A stretch of 29,732 bases of DNA, taken from contig DBRE01000050.1 of NCBI GenBank assembly GCA_002305535.1, positions 1-29,732 on the forward strand, given 5' to 3'. This stretch comes from Syntrophomonas sp. UBA1376 (GTDB lineage Bacteria; Bacillota; Syntrophomonadia; Syntrophomonadales; Syntrophomonadaceae). How positions within the stretch are numbered: the first letter of the stretch is position 1; every line of letters starts with the position of its first letter. Shown piece after piece: positions 8,695 through 16,386 of this stretch. Under the pieces are notes generated by a model, which worked only from the letters and a program-made list of their open reading frames with translations, was not told where the DNA came from and searched no databases. The position numbers and the translations under genes were made by a program.

Positions 8695-8733
8695 TTCCTT
8701 TCCCTCCATATTTAACATAATTCTTCTACGGTT

Positions 8734-8763
8734 ATTATGTCACAGGGAGTATTTGACAGTCAA
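8734..8763 (-). promoter_or_regulatory. Promoter of the acyl-CoA dehydrogenase gene with dyad
   Basis: On the leftward strand there is a -35 TTGACT (8758-8763), an 18-bp spacer and a -10 CATAAT (8734-8739). A perfect dyad TTTGAC-A-GTCAAA at 8752-8764 overlaps the -35, and a second palindrome CTTTCGAAAG lies at 8771-8780. Either could be an operator. From 8781 to 9002 I see only AT-rich sequence and the ribosome site of the next gene. Confidence 0.6.
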
Positions 8764-9002
8764 ACTATCCCTTTCGAAAGAATATTGCCAACTATTGGCC
8801 ATTCTTATGCAGGACTGATCAATAGTAGTTGACCCCCTAGCCCATGTTTCATTTATTCCCAGCTGATAAGTCCCTTTTATGAGGCTGATAAAAATCCATT
8901 TCTTGGCTTATCTTGTGAACAATAGTACAATCACATTAACAAGAGACGCGACCGGTGCATAGATTCAAATCTGGAATCGCATCATAAAAGGAGGTAGGCA
9001 TT

Positions 9003-9539
9003 ATGACGGAGGCAGCAATTAAAATGCAAAACACCAACACCACCATTGTCAAGGGTACGATTTCCTATCCTCTATCTGCCAGTGAAGCGTTTAAGCTGGG
9101 CATCGGTGTTCGCACAGCTATAATGAACGTGTACGCTAGTCTGGCTGAGAAATGCAGCACTAACAATGACCGTGCAGTTATTAATAATGTAGTAACACAG
9201 GATCAGGAAAAAATCGCTACTCTGGAGAAAGAATTTGACTTTGCCTTGAATTGTGAAGTAGGACGTTTTTATGCTGCAGGTGGTACATTGTTGGAAACAG
9301 ATGAAATGGCTCGGAAGATTTCCAACACCAGTCAGCTAATTCAACGGAATTTAGACAACTGCAGCGCCCATATTTCATCTCTGACAAAAGAAGCGCATAC
9401 AACTAGCGATAGCCAAGAGATTATGACTCTAGCCAGTCGGATCAATGAATATGTCAAAGATATGTATCTGCGGCTGGCTCAGTTCTATCCCCAGGGTGAG
9501 ATTCGCCGAGCCTTTCAGTACATGGCTGATATAGGTTAA
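9003..9539 (+). CDS. Helical protein, degenerate ferritin/rubrerythrin-like
   Basis: The 178-residue protein is predicted almost all helical, with no signal peptide or membrane span. Segments such as AIMNVYASLAEKCS and VTQDQEKIATLEKEFDF, then YVKDMYLRLAQFYPQGEIRRAF, have the rhythm of rubrerythrin-like four-helix bundles. The usual diiron ligands (E...ExxH) are missing: where ExxH is expected there is EKIA. It may be a structural or scaffold relative, or the resemblance may be by chance. A very strong AAGGAGGT site precedes the ATG, so it is likely well translated. It diverges from the acyl-CoA dehydrogenase. Confidence 0.7.
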   Translation: MTEAAIKMQNTNTTIVKGTISYPLSASEAFKLGIGVRTAIMNVYASLAEKCSTNNDRAVINNVVTQDQEKIATLEKEFDFALNCEVGRFYAAGGTLLETDEMARKISNTSQLIQRNLDNCSAHISSLTKEAHTTSDSQEIMTLASRINEYVKDMYLRLAQFYPQGEIRRAFQYMADIG

Positions 9540-9540
9540 T

Positions 9541-9624
9541 ATGGCCCAGCAGAAGAGCAAATTGGATAAAAGAACGGGACCCAGTATTCTCGGTAATTTT
9601 GAAATCAGTGAGATCAAGCACTAA
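9541..9624 (+). CDS. Candidate 27-aa peptide
   Basis: An ORF starts one base after the stop of the preceding gene and reads MAQQKSKLDKRTGPSILGNF and on to EISEIKH. It is charged and soluble with no known motif. The ribosome site is weak (ATAGG seven bases before the ATG), so translation would probably depend on coupling to the upstream gene. It may be only a chance ORF in the 3' region. Confidence 0.3.
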   Translation: MAQQKSKLDKRTGPSILGNFEISEIKH

Positions 9625-9665
9625 TTCGCAGTATAAATCAAAAAACTCATTCATTCCCGTTCTTT
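9569..9665. repeat. Long-range inverted repeat in the 3' region
   Basis: AAAGAACGGGA (9569-9579) and TCCCGTTCTTT (9655-9665) are perfect 11-bp complements 75 bases apart. They could close a large stem in the transcript downstream of the ferritin-like gene. Confidence 0.5.
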
Positions 9666-9704
9666 ACAATCAACCGGGAAGTCCAAGACCTAATTATCGC
9701 ACAA

Positions 9705-9734
9705 GGGTAAGGCTCCCACAAGGAAGCCTTACCC
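9705..9734. terminator. Hairpin without T-run
   Basis: A 10-bp perfect stem, GGGTAAGGCT (9705-9714) with AGCCTTACCC (9725-9734). No T-run follows on either strand, so termination is uncertain; it may be an mRNA-stabilising hairpin after 9003-9539. From here to 9920 I see no gene. Confidence 0.45.
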
Positions 9735-9920
9735 ACCCGAGTTGATCCAATAAGTTTTGATCGGAACTATTGAACCCGAAGGCAGTAATTAAGCGATGCA
9801 ATTAACAACCATAAAAATTTTTAATATTCAGACTATTGCCATTAATAAGTTTTTATGTAATACTAATGATAACCTTCACCCCCCAAATAAAACATAAATT
9901 CCATCACATTCCCTCTCCAA

Positions 9921-9961
9921 ATATGAGCCCTGCCCGGGGCTCATATTGTTTTGTGTTTTTC
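9921..9961 (+). terminator. Rho-independent terminator
   Basis: A 10-bp stem, ATATGAGCCC (9921-9930) with GGGCTCATAT (9937-9946), is followed by TGTTTTGTGTTTTT. It probably ends transcription reaching from the ferritin-like gene and insulates the min operon, whose promoter likely lies around 9985-10017 (TACAAT at 10012-10017, -35 weak). Confidence 0.75.
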
Positions 9962-10093
9962 TATTCATGCATTTTCCATAAATAGCAGTTTATTCACAGC
10001 AAGTTTTGCTTTACAATAATAGAGGTGTCTACTTTTGTCACATTAGTTTATTCTCAAGTGATAAACTGCGAAAATTGCAAGGGAGGGCCCTCC

Positions 10094-10915
10094 ATGGATA
10101 AGAAAAACTCAGAATGCCATGTCATTGTAGTTACCTCTGGCAAGGGTGGGGTCGGTAAGACGACTACAGTGGCTAACGTTAGTACCTCTTTAGCCAAAAT
10201 GGGCTACCGGGTAGCGGTAATGGATCTCGATATCGGCCTAAAGAAATTGGATCTCATTCTTGGGCTGGAGAATCGCGTCATTTATGATATCGTTCAAGTC
10301 ATTGAGGGTGAATGCACCTTGAAGCAAGCCCTAGTTAGGGACAAGCGTTTTCCAGAACTACATATGCTACCAGCAGCTCAAACCCGCAATAAAGATGAGA
10401 TAACCCCCGAACAAGTCAAAGACCTTTGCTCACAAATGCGCCCCGACTTTGACTTCGTCCTGATCGATTGCCCAGCTGGCATAGAGCAGGGTTTCCGTAA
10501 CGCTATTGCAGCTGCCGACCAAGCCCTGGTGGTCACCAACCCTGAGGTTTCAGCGGTACGCGATGCGGATCGGATTATCGGTATGTTGGAATCAGCTGGT
10601 TTCCAGGATATTAAATTAATTGTGAACCGCATACGCCCGGACATGGTTCGCCATGGAGATATGCTGAGCATCGAAGATCTTATTGAACACCTGTGTATCG
10701 ACTTATTGGGTGTCGTGCCGGAGGATCGCAATGTGGTAGTGTCTACCAACCGAGGTGAACCCATCATCTTAAATGATCGCTCCAGTGCCGCACTAGCGTT
10801 TAATAATATTGCCCGACGGATCATAGGTGAAGAGGTGGAATTTCCAACTTTTCAGGACGATTCTTTCTGGGACAGACTAAGGGGCCTGGGACGCAATCTA
10901 TTCTCGGGTCGTTAA
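10094..10915 (+). CDS. minD: Septum site-determining ATPase MinD
   Basis: MinD is a membrane-associated ParA-type ATPase that recruits MinC to block division at the poles; with MinE it oscillates. The deviant Walker A SGKGGVGKTT (15-24) has the signature Lys17 and Lys22. Switch II is LIDCPAGIEQGF, and the last 15 or so residues (FWDRLRGLGRNLFSGR) form the amphipathic membrane-targeting helix. At 273 residues it has normal length. The start MDKKNSECHV at 10094 is chosen because AAGGGAGG lies just before it; an upstream in-frame extension to 10025 has no such support. It is the first gene of a minD-minE-minC cluster, with minE 13 bases downstream. Confidence 0.95.
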   Translation: MDKKNSECHVIVVTSGKGGVGKTTTVANVSTSLAKMGYRVAVMDLDIGLKKLDLILGLENRVIYDIVQVIEGECTLKQALVRDKRFPELHMLPAAQTRNKDEITPEQVKDLCSQMRPDFDFVLIDCPAGIEQGFRNAIAAADQALVVTNPEVSAVRDADRIIGMLESAGFQDIKLIVNRIRPDMVRHGDMLSIEDLIEHLCIDLLGVVPEDRNVVVSTNRGEPIILNDRSSAALAFNNIARRIIGEEVEFPTFQDDSFWDRLRGLGRNLFSGR

Positions 10916-10928
10916 AGGAGGAGCAGAA

Positions 10929-11180
10929 ATGTTAGATTTTATCAAGAAGATCTACACACGCGACGAATCTTCCAGTCGTAACCAAGCTAATAATCGTTTG
11001 CGGGTAGTATTATCTCATGACCGTTTGAATTTGACTCCCGAGACTTTGAATTCCCTGAAGGAAGACATCATCGTGGTTATTGCCAATCACTTGGATATTG
11101 ACGGAAGCCCGGAAGTACGTCTGATCACTGAAGGACGCAATACAGCGCTGGACATTAGTATTCCAGTAAAAGGCAGGTAA
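10929..11180 (+). CDS. minE: Cell division topological specificity factor MinE
   Basis: The 83-residue protein stimulates MinD ATPase and drives pole-to-pole Min movement. The N-terminal MLDFIKKIYTRDESS is the amphipathic membrane-binding helix. RLRVVLSHDRLNLTPETL is the anti-MinCD region preceding the C-terminal dimerisation/topology domain, which ends in LITEGRNTALDISIPVK. AAAGGAGGAG precedes the ATG. It lies between minD and minC, with a nine-base gap to minC, so the three are one operon. Confidence 0.95.
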   Translation: MLDFIKKIYTRDESSSRNQANNRLRVVLSHDRLNLTPETLNSLKEDIIVVIANHLDIDGSPEVRLITEGRNTALDISIPVKGR

Positions 11181-11189
11181 TAAAGCAAA

Positions 11190-11837
11190 ATGATCAAAAT
11201 TAAAGGTGTCAACGGTAATCTTTTGGTGGTATTCGATGCTGTTCCTTTTGCCGACGCCTACCGTGCACTGGACGAAAAAATTAAGAGTAGCGAACAATTA
11301 TTCAAAGGTTCCCGGGTGGTGTTCAGCGGCAGTGGTTTGGCCGGTTTTTCTTTGGATGAATTGGCTGCCCTGCAGCAGCTGTGCTTGAACTATGGCATGG
11401 TGCTTAATAATACCGAACTACCCATTCGCAAATCAAAAGCATCTGCCCCAGCAGCACCTCCTCCTCAGACTGTTCCAGTGCCGGGCGATACTTTTATACA
11501 CAAAAACGTACGCAGCGGTCAGAAGGTACATTCCGAAGGTTCGGTAGTGGTGTGGGGGGATGTGCACGAGAGTGCTGAGATCGTGGCGGCCCGCGACATC
11601 ATTGTCCTAGGAAAAATGGGAGGAATAGCTCATGCCGGGTGCTTCGGAGATGCCAGCAGCATTGTGTTTGCGCTAAACTTGATCCCCAGTCAAATACGCA
11701 TTGCGGATAGAATATCCCGTTCACCCGAGGATCAGACCACCCGTCCTTATCCGGAAGTGGCTTTTATTGACGATGACGGGATCTCTATCAAGAGGTACAA
11801 TCCCCGCGAAAACTTAGGACGTTCCCGCAAGAAATAA
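11190..11837 (+). CDS. minC: Septum site-determining protein MinC
   Basis: MinC inhibits FtsZ ring assembly and is carried to the membrane by MinD. Residues 1-90 are the FtsZ-inhibitory N-domain. An Ala/Pro-rich linker (about 83-97) leads to the right-handed beta-helix C-domain, with GSVVVWGDVHESAEIVAARD, VLGKMGGIAHAGCFGD and the MinD-contact segment SQIRIADRISRSPE. The 215-residue length is typical. It is placed last, after minE, whereas most genomes have minC first. The ribosome site is weak (GGTAATAAAG), so translation may be partly coupled to minE. No clear terminator follows before 11999. Confidence 0.94.
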   Translation: MIKIKGVNGNLLVVFDAVPFADAYRALDEKIKSSEQLFKGSRVVFSGSGLAGFSLDELAALQQLCLNYGMVLNNTELPIRKSKASAPAAPPPQTVPVPGDTFIHKNVRSGQKVHSEGSVVVWGDVHESAEIVAARDIIVLGKMGGIAHAGCFGDASSIVFALNLIPSQIRIADRISRSPEDQTTRPYPEVAFIDDDGISIKRYNPRENLGRSRKK

Positions 11838-11998
11838 TAACTTCCGCATAGACAGCCGTATCTCACTTCTGTAACTCAGTTATCTCCCTCATCTTTTTAA
11901 GAAATGTTTCGGCAACGGCAAACACGGTCGTTTGCCCCTACAATACGTGAAATACTGTGTATAGTATGGGATCAAACGAGAACCGCTCCCTGTCGCAC

Positions 11999-12033
11999 GT
12001 AAAAGGAGGCACCGCTTGGATACGATGCCTCCT
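11999..12033 (-). terminator. Terminator of the enoyl-CoA hydratase gene
   Basis: The leftward stem AGGAGGCA/TGCCTCCT (12004-12011 and 12026-12033) is followed by TTTTAC. It lies 30 bases after the hydratase stop. The rest of 11838-12062 shows no gene. Confidence 0.6.
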
Positions 12034-12062
12034 CGGTATGCTTATGAATTCGCAAAAGTGGG

Positions 12063-12860
12063 TTAGCGGCCTTTGAATTCCGCTTTACGGCTTTCCAAAA
12101 AGGCGTTGATGCCTTCACTCTTATCTTCCGAAGCAAACAGCATAGACCAGGATACCTGCTCAGCACGGCTACCGCTCTTGATGTCAAGATTCATGGAGTT
12201 ATTGATACACTTTTTGGCCTCCCGTAAAGCCAAGGCTCCCTTGCGGCTTATCTTGCGAGCCATCTTTTTGGCAGCATCCATAACTTCGGCGGGAGGAACT
12301 ACCATATTGACCAGACCCATTCTGTAGGCAGTCTCGGTATCAAAGAAGTCGCCGGTGAAAATATACTGTTTGGCCATGCAGATGGATGCATTACGAGGCG
12401 TACGCTGGGTTCCCCCTCCACCGGGGAAAATGCCCAGACTGATTTCCGGAAAACCGAAAGTACAGTTATCAGCCACAATGCGGATATCGCAGGCCAACAT
12501 CAGTTCCAGACCACCGCCCAATGCCAGACCATTGACCGCAGCGATAATGGGTTTGGGATTGTCTTCCATGGCAAAGATTGTCCGATGTACTGCATCCAGG
12601 AACTCGTATGCCTGGAAAGAATCGTAGCCGGCCAAAGCTTTGAGATCAGCACCCGCCGCAAAAACATTTTCCTCCCCGCTGATGATTATGCAACGTACCT
12701 CGGGATCCTCAGCGTAGAGAGTTAGAACGTCATACGAATCGTTCAATAGTGTAAAATCGATGGAGTTGAGGCTCTTGGGACGATTTAACTTTATATGGCC
12801 AATACCATCCTCAACCCAGGCCAAAATGGCCTTGTACTCTTTTCCTTTGTAATTTTCCAT
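12063..12860 (-). CDS. Enoyl-CoA hydratase (crotonase family)
   Basis: It adds water to trans-2-enoyl-CoA to give 3-hydroxyacyl-CoA, the second step of beta-oxidation. The crotonase fold is plain. The oxyanion loop is AAGADLKALAG (68-78), and both catalytic glutamates are present: Glu119 in LGGGLELMLACDIR and Glu139 in FGFPEISLGIFPGGGGTQR. After GGTQR the sequence runs TPRNASICMAK instead of the usual LPR, a mild oddity. The length of 265 is normal. AAGGGGG precedes the ATG. It is monocistronic or follows the small gene at 12965-13219, and has its own terminator. The substrate range cannot be read. Confidence 0.92.
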   Translation of the reverse strand: MENYKGKEYKAILAWVEDGIGHIKLNRPKSLNSIDFTLLNDSYDVLTLYAEDPEVRCIIISGEENVFAAGADLKALAGYDSFQAYEFLDAVHRTIFAMEDNPKPIIAAVNGLALGGGLELMLACDIRIVADNCTFGFPEISLGIFPGGGGTQRTPRNASICMAKQYIFTGDFFDTETAYRMGLVNMVVPPAEVMDAAKKMARKISRKGALALREAKKCINNSMNLDIKSGSRAEQVSWSMLFASEDKSEGINAFLESRKAEFKGR

Positions 12861-12964
12861 AAACCCAAATCCCCCTTAATTGTATAATTCTTTAAACAAT
12901 TCTATCTATAGATCTGATTATCCTGCCAGGGTTTGGATAAAACTACATATTGTTTCTGTATCGT

Positions 12965-13219
12965 TTATTTCTGTTTCTTTATATAGGTTTTTAGCCTATC
13001 GGTCAGCTCCTTCTGCAGAGATGGAGCGGTCAATTTCTTTCGAATTATATCCTGTTCCGGGAAAACCCCGGCGGGATTCTTTCTGACTTTTATATTCTCA
13101 TCCAGGAGAGTTTTTCCGTCTCTTATCACCAGCACATGAGTTGTATAGTCCTTACTACCGGCCAACTTTTGTCCTTTTAGGGGCTCAACTTTGATAATTT
13201 CAAATCTGTATTCAGTCAT
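12965..13219 (-). CDS. Conserved-looking small protein of unknown function
   Basis: This 84-residue cytoplasmic protein starts MTEYRFEIIKVEPLKGQKLA. Its composition is basic (many Lys) and mixed beta/alpha, with a central THVLVIRDGKTLLDENIKV and a Lys-rich C-terminal helix ending TYIKKQK. I do not recognise a domain. A strong TGGAGGTAT site precedes the ATG, supporting that it is real. It is upstream of the enoyl-CoA hydratase on the same strand (104-base gap). An 18-bp perfect palindrome lies 28 bases before its start. Confidence 0.75.
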   Translation of the reverse strand: MTEYRFEIIKVEPLKGQKLAGSKDYTTHVLVIRDGKTLLDENIKVRKNPAGVFPEQDIIRKKLTAPSLQKELTDRLKTYIKKQK

Positions 13220-13247
13220 ATACTATACCTCCAACTGCTGAAAGTAT

Positions 13248-13265
13248 CTGCAAAACGTTTTGCAG
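13248..13265. promoter_or_regulatory. 18-bp perfect palindrome, likely operator
   Basis: CTGCAAAACGTTTTGCAG is perfectly symmetric with a central CG, the design of LacI/PurR-type operators. Its half-site is one base longer than a CcpA cre site. It lies just upstream of the start of the 84-aa gene. Confidence 0.5.
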
Positions 13266-13350
13266 GGTATTTCTACAGAAGGGTCAGGTTCTCCTGCTTA
13301 AGGCTCAGGACAGCAGATTACCTTATGGCCCCAATAACATATTTATCCTG

Positions 13351-13386
13351 GAAAACAATGAGCCTCGCCCTTTTAAGGCGAGGCTC
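13351..13386 (-). terminator. Terminator of ilvE
   Basis: The leftward stem GAGCCTCGCC/GGCGAGGCTC (13360-13369 and 13377-13386) is followed by ATTGTTTTCC. It starts 14 bases after the ilvE stop. Confidence 0.85.
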
Positions 13387-13399
13387 GCTGGATTGTTGC

Positions 13400-14467
13400 T
13401 TATTCGACCGAGATCGTCCAACCAAAAGGATCCTCCATGGCACCGCTTTGAATACCAGTAATAGTATCATAGATGCGTTTGGAGATTTCGCCGGTCTGTC
13501 CATTGTTGATAGTAATAATGTTGTCATTCCAATTCAAAGATCCTATAGGCGATATCACTGCAGCAGTGCCCGTACCAAAGGCTTCATCCAATTTACCGTC
13601 TGCTTGAGCCTGAAAGATTTCTTCAATGCTTATGCGCCTTTCTTCAACTGGGATTCCCCAGTGCTTAAGCAAGGCTATGCTTGAATCACGGGTGATGCCG
13701 TCCAGAATGCTTCCTTCCAGTAACGGGGTAACCACTTTTCCATCGATTTTAAAGAAGATATTCATGGTGCCGACTTCTTCGATGTACTTGCGCTCAACTC
13801 CGTCCAGCCACAGCACCTGGGTATAGCCTTTATTCTGCGCCTCCACCTGGGATTTCAGGCTAGCAGCATAGTTTCCGGCGGTTTTAGCAAATCCGATCCC
13901 ACCTTTTACAGCTCGAACATATTTGCTTTCTATGTAAATTTTGACGGGGTTGATTCCTTCCGGATAATAGGCACCGACCGGAGAGAGGATGATCATAAAT
14001 TTATAAGTAAGTGAAGGACGTACTCCCAGATAAGGATCAGTAGCTATAATAAAAGGTCTGATATATAGAGAAGTTCCCTCGGCTTCAGGTATCCAGTCTT
14101 TTTCCAGTTTGACCAGAGCCTTGATGGCTTCTACTCCAAAATCTACATCAATAGGAGGAATACACAATCTATCGTTGGAGATATTGATCCGGGCCATATT
14201 TTTATGAGGTCTAAATAGTAATACCCTGCCATCCCGTGCTTTATAGGCTTTCAGTCCTTCAAAAATCGCTTGGCCATAATGAAAAACCATAGTTGCTGGA
14301 TCCATCATTAGAGGCTGGTAAGGAATGATGCGGGGATCGTGCCATCCTACTCCTTCAGTGTAGTCCATAATAAACATATGATCAGTAAAATAATTGCCGA
14401 AGCCTAAATTATTCTGATCCGGCTTGGTTTTAGGTGATTGGCTTTGTTCAATAGTGATTTTCCCCAT
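13400..14467 (-). CDS. ilvE: Branched-chain amino acid aminotransferase
   Basis: This PLP enzyme of fold type IV makes or breaks down Leu, Ile and Val by transamination with glutamate/2-oxoglutarate. Evidence is the long-form BCAT layout (355 residues) with FHYGQAIFEGLKAYKARDG (62-80), the PLP lysine Lys195 in GFAKTAGNYAAS, YIEEVGTMNIFF (228-239), and the phosphate-binding GTGTAAVISP near residue 310. The start is supported by GGAGAGGAAGG. It is transcribed alone, between its own terminator and the SleB gene's terminator. In an anaerobe it could serve synthesis or branched-chain amino acid use. Confidence 0.95.
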   Translation of the reverse strand: MGKITIEQSQSPKTKPDQNNLGFGNYFTDHMFIMDYTEGVGWHDPRIIPYQPLMMDPATMVFHYGQAIFEGLKAYKARDGRVLLFRPHKNMARINISNDRLCIPPIDVDFGVEAIKALVKLEKDWIPEAEGTSLYIRPFIIATDPYLGVRPSLTYKFMIILSPVGAYYPEGINPVKIYIESKYVRAVKGGIGFAKTAGNYAASLKSQVEAQNKGYTQVLWLDGVERKYIEEVGTMNIFFKIDGKVVTPLLEGSILDGITRDSSIALLKHWGIPVEERRISIEEIFQAQADGKLDEAFGTGTAAVISPIGSLNWNDNIITINNGQTGEISKRIYDTITGIQSGAMEDPFGWTISVE

Positions 14468-14597
14468 ATTCCTTCCTCTCCTTCATAAGGATAATTGCTT
14501 ATCTATTTAGTATAATGAACTGTTAAAGCATTTTCAAACTTTCTTTTCCTGCCACAAGCATCTATGCAGCTAATAACCACTGTTATATACCAAAATG

Positions 14598-14623
14598 AGA
14601 AAAAGGGCCTCGGTTGAGGCCCT
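14598..14623 (-). terminator. Terminator of the SleB-like gene
   Basis: The leftward stem AGGGCCTC/GAGGCCCT (14604-14611 and 14616-14623) is followed by TTTTTCTC. It lies 20 bases after the stop codon. Confidence 0.85.
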
Positions 14624-14642
14624 GGTAATAAAGTTTTCGGAC

Positions 14643-15389
14643 TTACAGAGCAAAAACATGTTTGCCAATTTGATTGATAATGGGGCGGCTCCACACCCAT
14701 TTGCTGGTGGCTGTAACTGGGTTCCAGTAATAGAGTGCACCACCGGTGGGATCCCAGCCTCGTAACGCTACCTGAACAGCCTCATAACTGCTTTCGTCTG
14801 GTTCCATGTAAAACTGTCCGTCATCAATGGCAGTAAATGCTCCCGGTTCAAAAATCACCTGTTTAATACTATTGCCAAATTTTTTCGATTCCAAGCGGTT
14901 TAGCACTACAGCCACGATGGCTACCTTACCTTCAAAGGACTCACCTCGAGCTTCTCCATGCACTAATCGAGCTAGATCATAGATATCACCCTGGGAAATC
15001 CTCAGCGCCAAGCCGCCCCGCGAAGGATTAGCATCCCCGGCATTCGTAGCTACCGGGGTCGTATTTGCATCACTATTCAACGGTGTACTTACCTGTTTAA
15101 TCAACTGTTGTGCTGTGGCTTTACCAGTAATACCATCCACCACCAGCCCATTGTCTGCTTGAAAACGCTTAACCGCTTCAAAGGTATTCCAACCATATCG
15201 CCCGTCTACTTGTCCTATCGGATAGCCTAGATATCCCAAATCCTGTTGGAGTTGCTGTACATCATAGCCCTGGTCACCCACGCGCAGAGTGCGGTCTCCC
15301 AGAAACGCTAAGACAGGCTGGGCTGGAACTGCGATCATAATAACTATCGCAACAATTATCGTAATAAGTCGTGATCTTAGAATATTGAT
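14643..15389 (-). CDS. sleB: Spore cortex-lytic enzyme SleB-like, probable non-AUG start
   Basis: This is a secreted lytic transglycosylase that opens the spore cortex during germination. The mature protein has an N-terminal peptidoglycan-binding domain (LRVGDQGYDVQQLQQDLGYL; GRYGWNTFEAVKRFQADNG), a linker, and a Hydrolase_2 catalytic domain with Glu in LVHGEARGESFEGK. The first in-frame ATG is at 15338 and would cut a signal peptide in half. The frame stays open upstream and adds ILRSRLITIIVAIVI, which with MIAVPAQPVLA makes a complete signal peptide. GGAAGGAG ends seven bases before an in-frame ATC (15389), and 13 bases before an ATT (15383); there is no in-frame ATG, GTG or TTG between. 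The exact start codon is uncertain. A terminator follows the gene. Confidence 0.85.
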   Translation of the reverse strand: MNILRSRLITIIVAIVIMIAVPAQPVLAFLGDRTLRVGDQGYDVQQLQQDLGYLGYPIGQVDGRYGWNTFEAVKRFQADNGLVVDGITGKATAQQLIKQVSTPLNSDANTTPVATNAGDANPSRGGLALRISQGDIYDLARLVHGEARGESFEGKVAIVAVVLNRLESKKFGNSIKQVIFEPGAFTAIDDGQFYMEPDESSYEAVQVALRGWDPTGGALYYWNPVTATSKWVWSRPIINQIGKHVFAL

Positions 15390-15611
15390 AGTATCACTCC
15401 TTCCACTAACCGATTTTACTTGGTATCAATGAACTAATGCAAAGCTTGTTTCATCACCAGATCCGTCTTGGGAGCCCAGACAAGCAGCTATATTTTTATT
15501 CATTTCCATAATCCTTACATATCATGAGGACAATCACAGTAAAACAGGGCGATACCAACTTGTTCCGTGCAACTATTTTGGAAAAACGACCATCACGCTG
15601 GACAAGCAGGA

Positions 15612-15647
15612 ATAATAAACCACCTCACAATTGTCATTATGAGGTGG
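15612..15647 (-). terminator. Second terminator after carbonic anhydrase
   Basis: The leftward stem CCACCTCA/TGAGGTGG (15620-15627 and 15640-15647) is followed by TTTATTATT. It is in tandem with the hairpin at 15656-15682. Between this site and the SleB ribosome site (15403) I see no gene. Confidence 0.65.
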
Positions 15648-15649
15648 AA

Positions 15650-15682
15650 AACAATAAGCTGATGCCTATCAAGCATCAGCTT
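15650..15682 (-). terminator. Terminator of carbonic anhydrase
   Basis: The leftward stem AAGCTGATGC/GCATCAGCTT (15656-15665 and 15673-15682) is followed by ATTGTTTTCC, 16 bases after the stop. Confidence 0.8.
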
Positions 15683-15697
15683 TGAAAATATGATAAG

Positions 15698-16309
15698 TTA
15701 CTCGTAAAAGGTGATCTCACCGGTTTCCTGACAATATTTTGCCCCTATAACGCGCAGGCTGCCCTTATGAAGAAACTCCTCTATAACCGGGCTAGCTTTT
15801 ACTTCTGCCACCATAGCCTTAATATTCATATCCTCAACATGTTCATAAACTTCCTCACCTGTTGCGCCACCAGTCCGCACTATTTCCACGCAAGGCCTGA
15901 TCCTCTCCACAATAGCCCCAATACTGCCTGGAGCATCCCCGCCATCTACCGTGGCTTTTACTGCACCACAGTGGTTGTGGCCCAGGATTACCAATAAAGG
16001 AGCCCCCAGGTGTTCTACTCCATATTCCACGCTTCCCATAGTCAGCGGGCCTAATACATTACCAGCTACCCTGATAACAAATAAATCACCCAATCCCTGA
16101 TCAAATAATAACTCCGGTGGTAGGCGCGAGTCGGAACATGAGACTATTACCGCAAAAGGTTTTTGTCCCTTTTCCACCAGAGAATTGCGTTTTTCTGCAC
16201 TAACGTCCTGCTTTAGGGTTTGACCGGCAACGTAACGCAGATTGCCTTCTTTTAACAGAGATAAAGCCTCTTGATGAGAAGTGATCTCCTCTAATCGTTG
16301 ATACACCAT
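15698..16309 (-). CDS. Beta-class carbonic anhydrase
   Basis: This zinc enzyme interconverts CO2 and bicarbonate, useful for carboxylases and pH control in the cytoplasm. Ligands are Cys58, His111 and Cys114, with the Asp60-Arg62 dyad (VSCSDSRLPPE and GHNHCGAVKAT); NVLGPLTMGSVEYGVEHLG is the usual helix between them. The length of 203 is normal and there is no signal peptide. AGGGAGAGGGG precedes the ATG. Tandem terminators follow and the lipoprotein terminator precedes it, so it is a single-gene unit. Confidence 0.94.
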   Translation of the reverse strand: MVYQRLEEITSHQEALSLLKEGNLRYVAGQTLKQDVSAEKRNSLVEKGQKPFAVIVSCSDSRLPPELLFDQGLGDLFVIRVAGNVLGPLTMGSVEYGVEHLGAPLLVILGHNHCGAVKATVDGGDAPGSIGAIVERIRPCVEIVRTGGATGEEVYEHVEDMNIKAMVAEVKASPVIEEFLHKGSLRVIGAKYCQETGEITFYE

Positions 16310-16386
16310 TGAAACCGCCCCTCTCCCTTATACAGATATTGCTCTATGTGCTATATTCTAATTTCTCTGCTGATTATCCTGCCCAA

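Noticed and set aside
10378..10824. 148-aa leftward ORF inside minD
   Set aside because: Antisense shadow of a well-supported gene, Ser/Arg-rich, no ribosome site.
11972..12187. 71-aa leftward ORF at the end of the enoyl-CoA hydratase
   Set aside because: It runs out of frame through the hydratase end and its terminator hairpin.
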